From Lachnospiraceae bacterium (GTDB taxonomy: Bacteria; Bacillota; Clostridia; Lachnospirales; Lachnospiraceae): a stretch of 64,000 nt of DNA. Positions within the stretch are counted from its first letter, which is position 1. Each line of letters opens with the position of its first letter. The translations under genes and the position numbers were made by a program. The stretch covers positions 62,001 through 126,000 of the forward strand of contig CAJTCH010000006.1 in NCBI GenBank assembly GCA_910574715.1. The letters run 5' to 3'. The notes under the pieces were generated by a model. The model saw only the letters and a list, made by a program, of their open reading frames with translations, was not told the origin of the DNA and did not search any database. Of this stretch, positions 54,557-63,982 are shown in pieces.

Positions 54557-55063
54557 CTAAGACTCCCTCTTCAGATAACCTGATATATATCCCTTCACTT
54601 CATCCTTAGGCAGGCCCAAGGCAACCGCGAACTCTCCATAGAGGAATTTCTCTGCGATATTCAGATACTTATCATCCACATTAATGACCTTCTTCCCGGA
54701 AGCAAGCCTGTTCATCTTCCGTATATAAGAGGTCTTGATCAGAGAAATCCAATCTCTGCACTGATTCCTCAGCAACGCTTCCTTATAGGACAGCTCGCGT
54801 CTCTTCTCATCCGCTACCCCGATCATCTCAATATTCAGCATATCATCGATCAATGCCTGCGCTTCTTCTCCGGAGATCACTTCCCGGATCTGTCTCTTCT
54901 CATTGTCTACTGGCGTATACAGAGTTCCCCCGGCATCATAGAGAGGCTTCAATGTATAGTATTCCTTCTCCTTATCGGAGCAGCTAATATTCAGCTTCCC
55001 GATACTCATTACCTCACAGACACCTTCTTTGTAATGTGCCACATAATCTCCTATCTTGAACAT
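54557..55063 (-). CDS. CarD-family transcriptional regulator
   Basis: CarD/CdnL-type RNA polymerase-binding protein, 168 aa. The N-terminal Tudor-like RNA polymerase interaction domain starts FKIGDYVAHYKEGVCEV and contains YYTLKPLYDAGGTLYTPVDN in part; a helical DNA-contact domain follows (ending KGYISGYLKRES). CarD proteins act on open-complex stability at promoters. The ATG follows AAGGAGGTAGTT. It is preceded by a leader of about 180 nt with a terminator, so its expression is probably controlled by transcription attenuation. Confidence 0.9.
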   Translation of the reverse strand: MFKIGDYVAHYKEGVCEVMSIGKLNISCSDKEKEYYTLKPLYDAGGTLYTPVDNEKRQIREVISGEEAQALIDDMLNIEMIGVADEKRRELSYKEALLRNQCRDWISLIKTSYIRKMNRLASGKKVINVDDKYLNIAEKFLYGEFAVALGLPKDEVKGYISGYLKRES

Positions 55064-55117
55064 AACTACCTCCTTACCGGTTCCGTATTAACATGTTACT
55101 GCAATAAAGGATGTCCA

Positions 55118-55172
55118 CAAAAAAAGCGTACACTACTGCGGCACCTTCCCCATGCTGCCTGAGACTGTACGC
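55118..55172 (-). terminator. Structured leader terminator upstream of carD-type gene
   Basis: GCGTACA / TGTACGC (55172-55166 and 55132-55126) encloses an inner GGCA / TGCC stem and is followed by seven T residues (55125-55119). It lies in the leader between the promoter (TGGTATAAT, 55251-55259) and the start codon. The alternative hairpin ACTG-GCGTA-CAGT would disrupt the left arm. Confidence 0.65.
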
Positions 55173-55250
55173 CAGTATGTCTGGAGTTAAAGCTATAAAG
55201 TTGAATCTGTAAGTTGTAATCCCAATGACATATAATCCCTTTATTTCTAT

Positions 55251-55259
55251 ATTATACCA
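55251..55259 (-). promoter_or_regulatory. Extended -10 promoter of the carD-type leader
   Basis: TGGTATAAT on the minus strand, an extended -10. Transcription would start near 55244, giving a leader of about 180 nt. Confidence 0.55.
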
Positions 55260-55327
55260 CTATCATTCTCAAAATGTAAGAGTTATTTTCAGAAAATCTT
55301 TGCAAGATATTTATGATTATCCACAAT

Positions 55328-57172
55328 TCACATCCTTTGTTGAATCTTATCATTCAAATCATTCAAATATACCCATCTGTCCATCTTCTCTTCCAACTGC
55401 TGCTCCGTCTCATCTTTCTCTTTCAGCAGTTCATTAAGCCTTGCCGAATTCGTGGCGTTCGCCGCAATCTGTTCATCCAGGGCACAGATCATCTCTTCCA
55501 GCTTCGCGATCTCTTCGTCTATCGTCTCGAACTCCTTCTGCTCTTTGAACGTGAATCTTAATTTCTTCTCATGTTGCTTCCAGGAGCCCTTCGCTGCGCG
55601 CACCGCAGTCTCGTCAGAATCCTCCGCTCCAGGGCTGTTCTTCCCCTTAGGACCCTTCCCGGGAATCTCACCCTCCTCCGGATTCAGAAGCTCCCTGCGG
55701 ATCAGATAGTCGGAATATCCGCCTTCAAACTGGCGGATCTGCCCTTCCCCCTCAAAAGAGAAGATACGGTTCACCGTGCGGTCCAGAATATACCGGTCAT
55801 GTGACACAATAATGATGATCCCGTCGAACCGATCCAGATAATCCTCCAGAATCGTCAATGTCTGGATGTCCAGATTATTGGTAGGCTCGTCCAGAATCAG
55901 GACATTGGGCGCGCTCATCAGCACTCTGAGCAGATAGAGACGTCTCCTCTCCCCTCCTGACAGTTTCTCGATCCTTGACCACTGCATCACCCCGTCGAAC
56001 AGAAAGTTCTCAAGCATCTGCGACGCCGTGATCCTGCCGTCGGATGTGGCGATATACTCTCCCACCTCTTTCACATAATCAATCACCCTCACAGATTCAT
56101 CCATGAATTCATTTTCCTGGGAAAAATACCCCATGCGGATAGTCTGTCCGATCTCGATTCCTCCGGCATCCGGCTTCTCATCTCCGTGGATGATCTTAAG
56201 AAGCGTCGTCTTGCCGCAGCCGTTGGGGCCTATGATCCCGATCCGGTCATTTTTAAGGAAGATATAGTTATAATCCCTGATCAGGACACGTTCGCCATAG
56301 GATTTGCTGATACCTGACACTTCAACCGTCTTATTTCCCATCCTGGAGGCAACTGAATCCATCTGTACCCGCTTCTCCTCCTGCATATCCTGGATCTCCT
56401 GCATGGCCATGATCCGGTCTATATGCGCCTTCTGTTTCGTACTCCGCGCCCTTGCGCCCCGGCTAAGCCACTGAAGCTCTGTACGGAGCAGGCTCTTGCG
56501 CTTGCGCTGTGCGGCAAGCTCCATATCCTGCCGTTCTCCCTTAAGACGGACAAACTCCGAATAATTCCCCGGATAGCTGTAGAGCTTGCCGCCGTCTACC
56601 TCTACGATACGGCTGGCTACGCGGTCCAGGAAATACCGGTCGTGAGTCACCATCAGGATTGCACCTCTATATCGGATCAGATACTCCTCCAGCCACTCGG
56701 ACATCTCTGAATCCAGATGATTGGTCGGCTCATCCAGGATCAGTATATCTGCCGGTTCAAGAAGCACATTGATCAGCGCAGCACGCTTCCTCTGCCCGCC
56801 TGACATATGCTCTACCCTCTCCCCGTAATCCGTGAATCCCAGACGGTTCAGCATCGCTTTCGCCTCTGCCTCTGCCGTAAAACGGTCCGGGCCGCCCACA
56901 CCGCCCGCAATCGCCGCCTCAAGGACCGTCATTTCTTCTTCAAATACCGGCGTCTGCGGAAGATAACAGACCTTCACCTGATTCCCCATGCTGACCTTCC
57001 CTAAGTCCGCTTCCTCGATCCCTGCCGCAATCTTGAACAAAGTGGACTTCCCCATGCCGTTTATTCCGATCACACCGATCTTCTCCCGTTCACTGATACT
57101 GAATCCCACGTCATCCAGAATCTTCCTCTCCGTATAAGACTTCGTAATATGTTCCATTGTAAGCAAATTCAT
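55328..57172 (-). CDS. ABC-F family ATPase (Uup-like)
   Basis: Soluble protein of 614 aa with two ABC domains and no membrane segment. Walker A motifs are GINGMGKST and GPNGCGKTT; signatures are MSGGQRKR and LSGGERRR; both Walker B segments read ILILDEPTN. The linker is helical and the C-terminus is a charged coiled coil (LEEMICALDEQIAA, LNELLKEKDETEQQLEEK), as in Uup. ABC-F proteins act on ribosomes (rescue or antibiotic protection); nothing here says this one gives resistance. The ATG at 57172 follows GAGGATAATT. Confidence 0.93.
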   Translation of the reverse strand: MNLLTMEHITKSYTERKILDDVGFSISEREKIGVIGINGMGKSTLFKIAAGIEEADLGKVSMGNQVKVCYLPQTPVFEEEMTVLEAAIAGGVGGPDRFTAEAEAKAMLNRLGFTDYGERVEHMSGGQRKRAALINVLLEPADILILDEPTNHLDSEMSEWLEEYLIRYRGAILMVTHDRYFLDRVASRIVEVDGGKLYSYPGNYSEFVRLKGERQDMELAAQRKRKSLLRTELQWLSRGARARSTKQKAHIDRIMAMQEIQDMQEEKRVQMDSVASRMGNKTVEVSGISKSYGERVLIRDYNYIFLKNDRIGIIGPNGCGKTTLLKIIHGDEKPDAGGIEIGQTIRMGYFSQENEFMDESVRVIDYVKEVGEYIATSDGRITASQMLENFLFDGVMQWSRIEKLSGGERRRLYLLRVLMSAPNVLILDEPTNNLDIQTLTILEDYLDRFDGIIIIVSHDRYILDRTVNRIFSFEGEGQIRQFEGGYSDYLIRRELLNPEEGEIPGKGPKGKNSPGAEDSDETAVRAAKGSWKQHEKKLRFTFKEQKEFETIDEEIAKLEEMICALDEQIAANATNSARLNELLKEKDETEQQLEEKMDRWVYLNDLNDKIQQRM

Positions 57173-57374
57173 AATTATCCTCATCATTCATTTATTTGTA
57201 TATTTTATTTTGCTGTTTTTTACAGAAGATGTCAAGTAAATTAATGCGGGCAACATAATGCAAAAATTATTTGGAAAAATTTTTATTTTTTTATACAAAA
57301 TTATGGAAATAATGATAAAAAAATTGTATAATAATCTAATCTTATGTAACATAAATGGAAAGAGAGGACACACT

Positions 57375-58514
57375 ATGAAACAAAATAATATGTTAGCGAT
57401 GATTTTAGCCGGTGGCCGTGGCTCCCGTCTGCATGACCTGACCAACAAAGTAGCCAAACCGGCCGTTTCATATGGTGGTAAGTACCGCATTGTTGATTTC
57501 CCGTTAAGCAACTGTGCCAATAGCGGCATTGATGTAGTCGGTGTACTGACACAATATGAATCCGTTCTATTGAACAGTTATGTTGCAGCCGGACGCCGCT
57601 GGGGTCTGGATGCAAAAGACAGCGGCGTATATGTACTCCCGCCGCGCGAGAAAGCTGACGCCAATCTGGACGTCTACCGGGGAACTGCAGATGCGATCTC
57701 ACAGAATATTGACTTTATCGACACCTATTCCCCGGAATACATACTCGTTCTTTCCGGCGACCATATCTACAAGATGAATTATGCCAAGATGCTGGCGGAG
57801 CATAAAGCGAACAATGCAGACGCTACCATCGCCGTTATCGAAGTGCCGTTCAAGGAGGCGAGCCGTTTCGGTATCATGCATACGGACGAAGAAGGGCATA
57901 TTATCGAATTCCAGGAGAAGCCTGAGCACCCTAAGAGCAATCTTGCGTCCATGGGTATCTACATCTTCAACTGGAAGCCTCTTCGAAAGCTTCTGGTCGC
58001 TGATATGAAGGATCCTGATTCCCACCATGATTTTGGTAAGGATATCATCCCTCAGCTTCTTGCTGACAACAAGACTCTGTACGCATACAGATTCAAAGGC
58101 TACTGGAAGGACGTAGGAACCATCGACTCTCTGTGGGAAGCTAATATGGACCTTCTCGACTCTAATAACGAACTCGACTTGAATGATCCGACCTGGAAGA
58201 TCTATACGGAAGATGCAACTACCCTGCCTCATTATGTAGGACCGGAAGCAAGTATCAAGCGTTCTTTCGTCACACAGGGCTGTGTCATTGAAGGTGAAGT
58301 GAAGAACTCTGTCCTGTTTACCGGCGTCGAGGTCGGTGAAGGCGCTAAGATCATTGACAGCGTATTAATGCCGGGCGTCAAAGTAGAAGCGGGCGCAGTC
58401 GTGCAGCGCGCTCTTGTGGCTGACGGAGTCAAGATCGGCAAAGAAGCTGTCGTTGGAAGCGCTGACAGCGAACATATCGAGCTCGTGGCAAAACGCGTAA
58501 AGGGGGTAGAATAA
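57375..58514 (+). CDS. glgC: Glucose-1-phosphate adenylyltransferase
   Basis: Makes ADP-glucose for glycogen from glucose-1-phosphate and ATP, 379 aa. Motifs: [12 protein letters not shown] (pyrophosphorylase loop, near residue 14), [10 protein letters not shown], a nucleotide-sugar site [15 protein letters not shown] (about 120), and a C-terminal left-handed beta-helix with hexapeptide-like repeats. The ATG at 57375 follows GAGAGGACACACT; a longer frame begins at 57258 without a good site. A TATAAT lies at 57327-57332. It is one base from glgD, so the two subunits are made together. Confidence 0.96.
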   Translation: MKQNNMLAMILAGGRGSRLHDLTNKVAKPAVSYGGKYRIVDFPLSNCANSGIDVVGVLTQYESVLLNSYVAAGRRWGLDAKDSGVYVLPPREKADANLDVYRGTADAISQNIDFIDTYSPEYILVLSGDHIYKMNYAKMLAEHKANNADATIAVIEVPFKEASRFGIMHTDEEGHIIEFQEKPEHPKSNLASMGIYIFNWKPLRKLLVADMKDPDSHHDFGKDIIPQLLADNKTLYAYRFKGYWKDVGTIDSLWEANMDLLDSNNELDLNDPTWKIYTEDATTLPHYVGPEASIKRSFVTQGCVIEGEVKNSVLFTGVEVGEGAKIIDSVLMPGVKVEAGAVVQRALVADGVKIGKEAVVGSADSEHIELVAKRVKGVE

Positions 58515-58515
58515 T

Positions 58516-59631
58516 ATGAGCAAAGCATTAGGAATCGTTAATTTTTCCGGGAATCATATCTGGGTAAAGGGAATGGAAGAATATCGACCGATCGGAGCAT
58601 TTTCATTCCTCGGAAGATACCGTGTGATCGATTTCCCGATCTCTAATATGAGCAACAGCGGAATCGACCGCATTCAGGTATATATCAGAAGAAAGCCCCG
58701 CTCCCTTGTTGAGCATCTTGGAACCGGACGTCATTATAACATTAACTCCAAGCGCGGCAGGCTGCATATCCTGTTCTCCGAATCCAAAGGCGACAACGAC
58801 CTTTACAACACGGATATTGCTGCGTTCTCAGCGAATCTGGAATGTATTGAGAGATCACACCAGCCTTACGTCGTTATCGCGCCGAGCTACATGGTATACT
58901 CTGCTGATTTCAGCACTCTGCTTGCGAATCATATTGAATCAGAAGCAGATATTACATTATTATATCACAGTGTAGATAATGCCAAGGATACCTTCCTTAA
59001 CTGCAATACTCTGAATCTGAACCGGCAGAAGGGTGTCCTGTCCTTAGAGCAGAACCGCGGCAACGCCAAGAACAGGAATATCTTCATGGATACATATATT
59101 ATGAAGAAGGATCTGTTCACCGACCTGATTAAGAAGGCCAAGACCTTATCTTCCATGTATACACTGGCAGATATCGTCAACAATGCATGCGAGGATTTGG
59201 ATGTGCGCGGTATTTCCCACAGGGGATATTTTGCATCCATCACAGACCTTAAGAGCTTCTATAATGCCAACATCGAACTGATCGACTTCAAGAGAGCATC
59301 CAATCTCTTTGATGACGAATGGCCTGTATATACCAGGACCAACGACTCCTGCCCGACACAGTATTTCGAGACGGCAGACGTGAAAAGCTCCGTCGTATCC
59401 AACGGATGCCTGATCGAAGGAACCATAGAGAATTCCGTAATCGGACGCGGATGCGTGATCAAGAAGGGCGCCGTAGTTAAGAACAGTGTTGTTCTGCCCG
59501 GTGCAATGATCGGCGAGGATATCACCATTGACTATCAGGTCGTTGACAAGCACGCCAAGATCATCCATGCGAAAGAGATCATCGCGGATCCTGAGAATCC
59601 GGGATACATCAGACGTGAAGATACTTTATAA
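58516..59631 (+). CDS. glgD: Glycogen biosynthesis protein GlgD (GlgC-like regulatory subunit)
   Basis: Paralogue of GlgC, 371 aa. It keeps the fold and the C-terminal hexapeptide repeats (GCLIEGTIENSVIGRGCVIK in part) but lacks the GGRGSRL loop; the start reads GIVNFSGNHI. In Bacillota GlgD forms a mixed tetramer with GlgC and stimulates it. It follows glgC after one base. A strong hairpin follows. Confidence 0.95.
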   Translation: MSKALGIVNFSGNHIWVKGMEEYRPIGAFSFLGRYRVIDFPISNMSNSGIDRIQVYIRRKPRSLVEHLGTGRHYNINSKRGRLHILFSESKGDNDLYNTDIAAFSANLECIERSHQPYVVIAPSYMVYSADFSTLLANHIESEADITLLYHSVDNAKDTFLNCNTLNLNRQKGVLSLEQNRGNAKNRNIFMDTYIMKKDLFTDLIKKAKTLSSMYTLADIVNNACEDLDVRGISHRGYFASITDLKSFYNANIELIDFKRASNLFDDEWPVYTRTNDSCPTQYFETADVKSSVVSNGCLIEGTIENSVIGRGCVIKKGAVVKNSVVLPGAMIGEDITIDYQVVDKHAKIIHAKEIIADPENPGYIRREDTL

Positions 59632-59692
59632 TATGATACGCGGCGGCCGTTGAACGACAACGCTGCCGTGTCAGCCAGATACAGATACTTAC

Positions 59693-59739
59693 AAAGAGGC
59701 TGTGCTGTATGACGCCTGATCATACAACACAGCCTCTTT
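59693..59739. terminator. Bidirectional terminator between glgD and moaC
   Basis: AAAGAGGCTGTG...TGTATGA pairs with TCATACA...CACAGCCTCTTT over about 19 bp with one unpaired base on each arm, with a 7-nt loop. Runs of A and T at the base allow function on both strands. Confidence 0.85.
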
Positions 59740-59752
59740 CTGTCTATATCTT

Positions 59753-60223
59753 CTAAAATCTGAACTCTCCGCTCTTGCCGCCTGTCTTCTCACACAGATG
59801 GATATCCTCCATCACCATCCGCTTGTCGATCGCTTTGCACATGTCATATATGGTAAGAAGTGCAACCGACACGCCTGTCAGAGCTTCCATCTCAACTCCC
59901 GTCTTCCCCTCTGTCTTAACCTGACAGAGGACTTCGATCACAAGTTCTTCCGGATCCATCCGAAACATGACCTTAGAATTCGTAAGATTCAGATAATGGC
60001 ACATGGGAATCAGCTCTGCCGTCTTCTTCGTCCCCATGATCCCCGCTACCTGGGCAACGGTCAGAACATCTCCCTTCTTCACCTTCTGCCCGGCCACAGC
60101 CTCGAACACTTCCCGGCTCACCCGTATCTTTCCCTGGGCGAGAGCCGACCGTTCCGTAATCTCCTTACCGGAGACGTCTACCATGACCGCATTGCCATCC
60201 TGATCAAAATGGGTAAATTCCAT
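59753..60223 (-). CDS. moaC: Cyclic pyranopterin monophosphate synthase
   Basis: Second enzyme of molybdenum cofactor synthesis, 156 aa, normal length. Typical segments: [14 protein letters not shown] near residue 12, [23 protein letters not shown] (about 72-82), [30 protein letters not shown] in part, and a C-terminal KTGGKSG with the catalytic Lys. The ATG at 60223 follows GAGGAGATTGAAT; the longer frame to 60307 only reads into the upstream gene. It starts 16 bp after the enzyme I-like gene. No other moa or moe gene is in the window. Confidence 0.95.
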   Translation of the reverse strand: MEFTHFDQDGNAVMVDVSGKEITERSALAQGKIRVSREVFEAVAGQKVKKGDVLTVAQVAGIMGTKKTAELIPMCHYLNLTNSKVMFRMDPEELVIEVLCQVKTEGKTGVEMEALTGVSVALLTIYDMCKAIDKRMVMEDIHLCEKTGGKSGEFRF

Positions 60224-60239
60224 ATATTCAATCTCCTCG

Positions 60240-61865
60240 TTACTGTATCTCTCTGATCTTCTTCCTGAGGGCGAGCACCTGGTTCGGCGCAACCGACAGC
60301 TCGTCAATCCCTATCTGGATCAGATATTCCGTCAGATCCAGGTCTGCTGCAAGATCCCCGCATATACTGATATGCTTCTCTTCCAGATGCACATTGTTGG
60401 TAATAATCCGGATCATCTTAAGGATCGCCGAGTGATGTGGATTATAATACCGGTCAAGCCTGCTGTTCTGCCGGTCCATTCCCAGCGTAAGCTGGAGAAG
60501 GTCGTTCGTCCCGATACTGAAGAAATCCACTTCTCTCGCCAGTTCTCCGCTGATCATCACTGCCGCCGGAGTCTCGATCATAACCCCTACCGGAATGTCC
60601 TCGTCAAAAGCCGTCTTCTCGTTCTTCAACTCCTTCTTCGCTTTCTCAAGCATCAGTTTCGCCGTTCTCACTTCTTCTATAGAAGTGATCATCGGAAACA
60701 TGATAGACAGGTTCCCGAAAGCCGATGCACGGAGTATGGCTCGAAGCTGGGTCTTGAACACCTCGTCCTTATCAAGCGACACCCTGATTCCCCGGTATCC
60801 GATGGCTGGATTGGGGTCCGTGCCAAGATCCAGACACTCTGCTGTCTTCTCCCCGCCAAGATCAGCCGTCCGGATCACCACCTTCTTGATCCCCATGGAC
60901 TCTGCCGCCAGCTTATATACCTGAAACTGATACTCCTCGGTAGGCGGCTTGGTGCCGCTCTCCATATACAAGAATTCACTCCTGAATAATCCAATTCCTC
61001 CGGCATCACACCTCAGTACATTCTCAATGTCCTCTCTGTTGCCGATATTCGCACAGACGTCAATTTTCTGTCCGCTCTGGGTGATATTCTCCTTCCCCTT
61101 AAGCCTCTCTAAGTTCTGCACCTGCGTGTGATTGGCATCCTGCTTCTGCCGCATCTTGGTGATCGTCGTGTAGTCCGGCTCGATATAGATCTTACCCTCG
61201 AAACCGTCTATGATGATCGTCTTCCCTTCATAATCCTTCTTGAGCGCCTCTCCAAGCCCGATCACCGAGGGGATCCCCTTCGTCCGGGCTAGCACCGCCG
61301 TGTGGGAATTAATCGTTCCATATCTGGTGACGAATCCAAGAACCTTCGTCTTATCGAGCTGCACGGCTTCGCTTGGATATAACTCTCCGGCAGCCAGCAC
61401 GAACGGCTCGTCCATCAGCATCTTATCCTTCCATCCTCTGGCCAGGGTCCGCATAAGACGGTTCGTCACATCCTTGACATCCGCGTCATGCCCCTGTACA
61501 TAATTCTTATCTGCCGTCACTGCCGTTGAGATAAAATGCTCTGCGGCATTCTGGATGGCATACTCTGCATTCAGTTTCTGTTCTACGATGATATTCGTGA
61601 TCTTATCCACCAGATCCCGGTCATCAAGCACCATCTGCTGCATCTCAAAAATCGCGGCATTGGCCTCGCCGACTTCCTTCGCGGCATTCTCACAGAGTTC
61701 CCTTAACTCCTGCAGCGCCTTCTGCCTTGCCTTCTGAAAACGCTGTACCTCTTTCTCAACATCCTTTACATAGATACGGCGGATCTCTTTTGAATCTCTC
61801 TTATAAAAGGATAATTTGCCGATGGCAATCCCTTCGGATACTTTTTTCCCCGTCAATGTAATCAT
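60240..61865 (-). CDS. ptsI: PTS enzyme I (PEP-protein phosphotransferase)
   Basis: Moves phosphate from PEP to HPr in sugar uptake, 541 aa. The phospho-His is in [12 protein letters not shown] (about residue 187); the usual flank GGRTSHSAIMAR has diverged. The PEP-binding barrel has [51 protein letters not shown] and the active-site Cys in ICGDLAAD. No HPr gene lies beside it, so the main EI or a second paralogue are both possible. Its promoter is at 61917-61945. The moaC gene follows at 16 bp. Confidence 0.9.
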   Translation of the reverse strand: MITLTGKKVSEGIAIGKLSFYKRDSKEIRRIYVKDVEKEVQRFQKARQKALQELRELCENAAKEVGEANAAIFEMQQMVLDDRDLVDKITNIIVEQKLNAEYAIQNAAEHFISTAVTADKNYVQGHDADVKDVTNRLMRTLARGWKDKMLMDEPFVLAAGELYPSEAVQLDKTKVLGFVTRYGTINSHTAVLARTKGIPSVIGLGEALKKDYEGKTIIIDGFEGKIYIEPDYTTITKMRQKQDANHTQVQNLERLKGKENITQSGQKIDVCANIGNREDIENVLRCDAGGIGLFRSEFLYMESGTKPPTEEYQFQVYKLAAESMGIKKVVIRTADLGGEKTAECLDLGTDPNPAIGYRGIRVSLDKDEVFKTQLRAILRASAFGNLSIMFPMITSIEEVRTAKLMLEKAKKELKNEKTAFDEDIPVGVMIETPAAVMISGELAREVDFFSIGTNDLLQLTLGMDRQNSRLDRYYNPHHSAILKMIRIITNNVHLEEKHISICGDLAADLDLTEYLIQIGIDELSVAPNQVLALRKKIREIQ

Positions 61866-61916
61866 ACTCTTATTCCTCTGTTATCCCAATGATTTTATCT
61901 TCATCTGTCTATGTAT

Positions 61917-61945
61917 ACTTTACACTCTTACATCTGTTTCGTCAA
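61917..61945 (-). promoter_or_regulatory. Promoter of the enzyme I-moaC unit
   Basis: TTGACG (61940-61945) and TAAAGT (61917-61922) with a 17-bp spacer, 51 bp before the ATG. Confidence 0.7.
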
Positions 61946-62010
61946 GTGAAATGATATCCCTTAAAAAACCGTTTTTTCCCAAAAAAATAGTAAAAAGATT
62001 GCTAAATCTA

Positions 62011-62039
62011 TTGACGCTTTTATAATTATATGCTAGTCT
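62011..62039 (+). promoter_or_regulatory. Cold shock gene promoter
   Basis: TTGACG (62011-62016) and TAGTCT (62034-62039) with a 17-bp spacer; TG at 62031-62032 makes an extended -10. It leaves an untranslated leader of about 65 nt, as is common for cold shock genes. Confidence 0.6.
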
Positions 62040-62111
62040 ATAAAACAGTTATCTATAGATTTGTTTTATGGATGCAGTGTTTCTAATTAATTTTATTATG
62101 GAGGTATTGTC

Positions 62112-62309
62112 ATGAAAGGTACAGTGAAATGGTTCAACAACCAAAAGGGTTATGGTTTCATTTCTGATGAAACCGGCAATGATGTATTCGTACACTACTC
62201 CGGGTTGAACATGGAAGGCTTCAAGTCTTTGGATGAGGGTCAGGATGTTGAGTACGATGTAACTGAGGGATCCAAGGGACCTCAAGCCGTGAATGTAACA
62301 AAGATTTAA
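62112..62309 (+). CDS. Cold shock protein (CspA family)
   Basis: Single-stranded nucleic acid-binding OB-fold protein, 65 aa. RNP1 (KGYGFISDE, residues 12-20) and RNP2 (DVFVHYS, about 24-30) are intact. The sequence starts [24 protein letters not shown] precedes the ATG. Its long leader and strong terminator mark it as a single-gene unit. Confidence 0.97.
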   Translation: MKGTVKWFNNQKGYGFISDETGNDVFVHYSGLNMEGFKSLDEGQDVEYDVTEGSKGPQAVNVTKI

Positions 62310-62411
62310 TTTAATGCAATTCTTTTAATCGTAAATTAAATGTACCTTTTATATATTAAATAGCTACATGATTTAGATATCTAAAAGCACTACATGTAAT
62401 TGAGGTTATGG

Positions 62412-62445
62412 AAAAGACCAGGTAACTCAGTTATCTGGTCTTTTT
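62412..62445. terminator. Terminator between the cold shock and SseB-like genes
   Basis: AAAAGACCAGGTAAC / GTTATCTGGTCTTTT (one G-U pair) with a 3-nt loop and T-runs at both ends on the respective strands. Confidence 0.88.
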
Positions 62446-62468
62446 CACTTTCCGGAGTTCTATTCATT

Positions 62469-63221
62469 CTATTGATTCTGTGATGTCTTCGCCATCTTAA
62501 ACTGGACGTTGACTCCCATGGGGTTAAGCACAATGCCGGCGCTTCCTGCCGGTATCAGGTTCAGGATCTTATCTGCTTCAACTACCATCGCACGGAACTG
62601 GTTCTGTCTGTTGAATTTCCCGAATTCCTGGATATCCGTAAAAAGCGGCTGGTACAGCTCTCCGTCCTTCCCCTTAAGCGCCGGAATCCCCTTGTCTTTC
62701 CTGACCGCGAAGATAAACCGCCCGCGTCCGAGATGAGCCATCATCTCTTCGTACAATTCCTTCATCTCTTCTGTCATACCTTGTCCGCGGTTCTTGTGAA
62801 GTTCCTGCATGAAATAGATCGCCGTAAGGTTCAAAGCCGGGTTCTCCACCCATACCTGACCCTTGGGAAGCTGATCCGGGCTGTTCCTTGAGATCAGTTC
62901 ATTCAACTGCACCGCAATCCTCTCCGAAGTTCCGTCGTCCACTACGATACAGTTCACCCCCATAGGATACAGGCTTGTGTAAAATATCAGAAAGCTCTTC
63001 TTCTCAACCTTAACGGTCTGTACAGGATTCTTCTCAGCTATAAGCGCCGCCATCCTGTTCCTTGCGTCCGCTTCTCTGCAGAATACCAGAATCTGATCGT
63101 CATATGTATCAGAGTCACATTCTACATAGGGCAGCTTCGTTCCGCCGGACATCAGAACATAAACCGCCTCCGAACTTCGCAGCTTCTCAAGCGTCTGTTT
63201 CCTCTTGTCCACAGCCATCAT
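62469..63221 (-). CDS. SseB-like protein
   Basis: Cytosolic protein of 250 aa. The C-terminal half matches the SseB N-terminal-domain fold (RFIFAVRKDKGIPAL, LFTDIQEFGKFN, NLIPAGSAGIVLNPMG). The N-terminal 120 residues are less typical. Function is unknown. The ATG at 63221 overlaps the stop of the BFD-like gene (ATGA, 4 bp); a second ATG at 63218 is possible. It is co-transcribed with ferritin and the [2Fe-2S] protein. Confidence 0.8.
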   Translation of the reverse strand: MMAVDKRKQTLEKLRSSEAVYVLMSGGTKLPYVECDSDTYDDQILVFCREADARNRMAALIAEKNPVQTVKVEKKSFLIFYTSLYPMGVNCIVVDDGTSERIAVQLNELISRNSPDQLPKGQVWVENPALNLTAIYFMQELHKNRGQGMTEEMKELYEEMMAHLGRGRFIFAVRKDKGIPALKGKDGELYQPLFTDIQEFGKFNRQNQFRAMVVEADKILNLIPAGSAGIVLNPMGVNVQFKMAKTSQNQ

Positions 63222-63403
63222 GCCCTTTCTTTTAATAATTTCTTCGTCAGCTTCTTAGCCTTCTTCTTACACTTGCCGCAGCCTTTTCCGACCTTTGTCA
63301 GCTTCTTCACCTGCTTGAAGGAATCGGCGCCGTCTTTCACCGCATCCGCGATATCGCCTTTCGTCACATTCCGGCATGAACAGATCACTTTCCTGCGGTT
63401 CAT
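63218..63403 (-). CDS. BFD-like [2Fe-2S] protein
   Basis: Small protein, 61 aa, with the BFD pattern CxC, about 31 residues, CxxC (ICSCRN near residue 8 and GCGKCKKK near 42). BFD proteins reduce stored iron for release. The ATG at 63403 lies two bases after the ferritin stop; there is no good ribosome site of its own, so it probably relies on coupled translation. The C-terminus is very basic (repeated Lys). Confidence 0.85.
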   Translation of the reverse strand: MNRRKVICSCRNVTKGDIADAVKDGADSFKQVKKLTKVGKGCGKCKKKAKKLTKKLLKERA

Positions 63404-63405
63404 GA

Positions 63406-63918
63406 TCAAAGTACCAGCGACGGTGCGGAGTACACACGCGCCCCAAGCTCATTATCCAGCATATAGAGGCTCTTAGGATCGTCGCCGAACAGCTCGAACT
63501 TCTTCACCAGATTATCCGCATTCGTCTCTTCCTCTCCCTGTTCCTTCACAAACCAATCTAAGAACTGCATGGTACGGAAATCCTTCACAGAATATGCCGC
63601 ATCATAGATGGTGTGGATCAGGCTCGTCACATACTGCTCGTGCTTCAGTCCTTCCGCAAGCACAGCCTTCGCGCTCTCTAAAGAAACTCCCGGCTTGTCG
63701 ATCGCCTCTAACTCTACCTTCTCTCCGTTATTCTGCAAATACTGGATGAACAGCATGGCGTGGTCTCTCTCCTCCTGCGCCTGGATCTTATACCAGTTGC
63801 CAAATCCATCTAATCCGTGGTCATAATAATAATTAGAAAAATCCAGATACAGATATGCAGAATAGAACTCTTTATTCACCTGCTGATTCAGTAATTCTAC
63901 TACTTTTTTATCTAGCAT
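63406..63918 (-). CDS. ftnA: Ferritin
   Basis: Iron-storage ferritin, 170 aa. Ferroxidase-centre residues are in place: Glu17 (NKEFYSAYLYL), Glu50 and His53 (QEERDHAMLF), Glu94 (KHEQYV) and the acidic EQGEEETN near 127-134. No haem-binding Met of bacterioferritin is apparent. AAAGGAGGATATATAGC precedes the ATG. The next gene encodes a BFD-like partner, which supports a role in storing and releasing iron. Confidence 0.96.
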   Translation of the reverse strand: MLDKKVVELLNQQVNKEFYSAYLYLDFSNYYYDHGLDGFGNWYKIQAQEERDHAMLFIQYLQNNGEKVELEAIDKPGVSLESAKAVLAEGLKHEQYVTSLIHTIYDAAYSVKDFRTMQFLDWFVKEQGEEETNADNLVKKFELFGDDPKSLYMLDNELGARVYSAPSLVL

Positions 63919-63953
63919 GCTATATATCCTCCTTTGTTAAATAATACTCGTCT

Positions 63954-63982
63954 ATTATACACGCTGCATAAATGAAAAGCAA
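63954..63982 (-). promoter_or_regulatory. Ferritin operon promoter
   Basis: TTGCTT (63977-63982) and TATAAT (63954-63959) with a 17-bp spacer, 35 bp before the ATG. Confidence 0.75.

Noticed and set aside
55328..57172. Antibiotic resistance ABC-F protein
   Set aside because: The C-terminal coiled coil fits Uup better; there is no leader peptide or resistance context.
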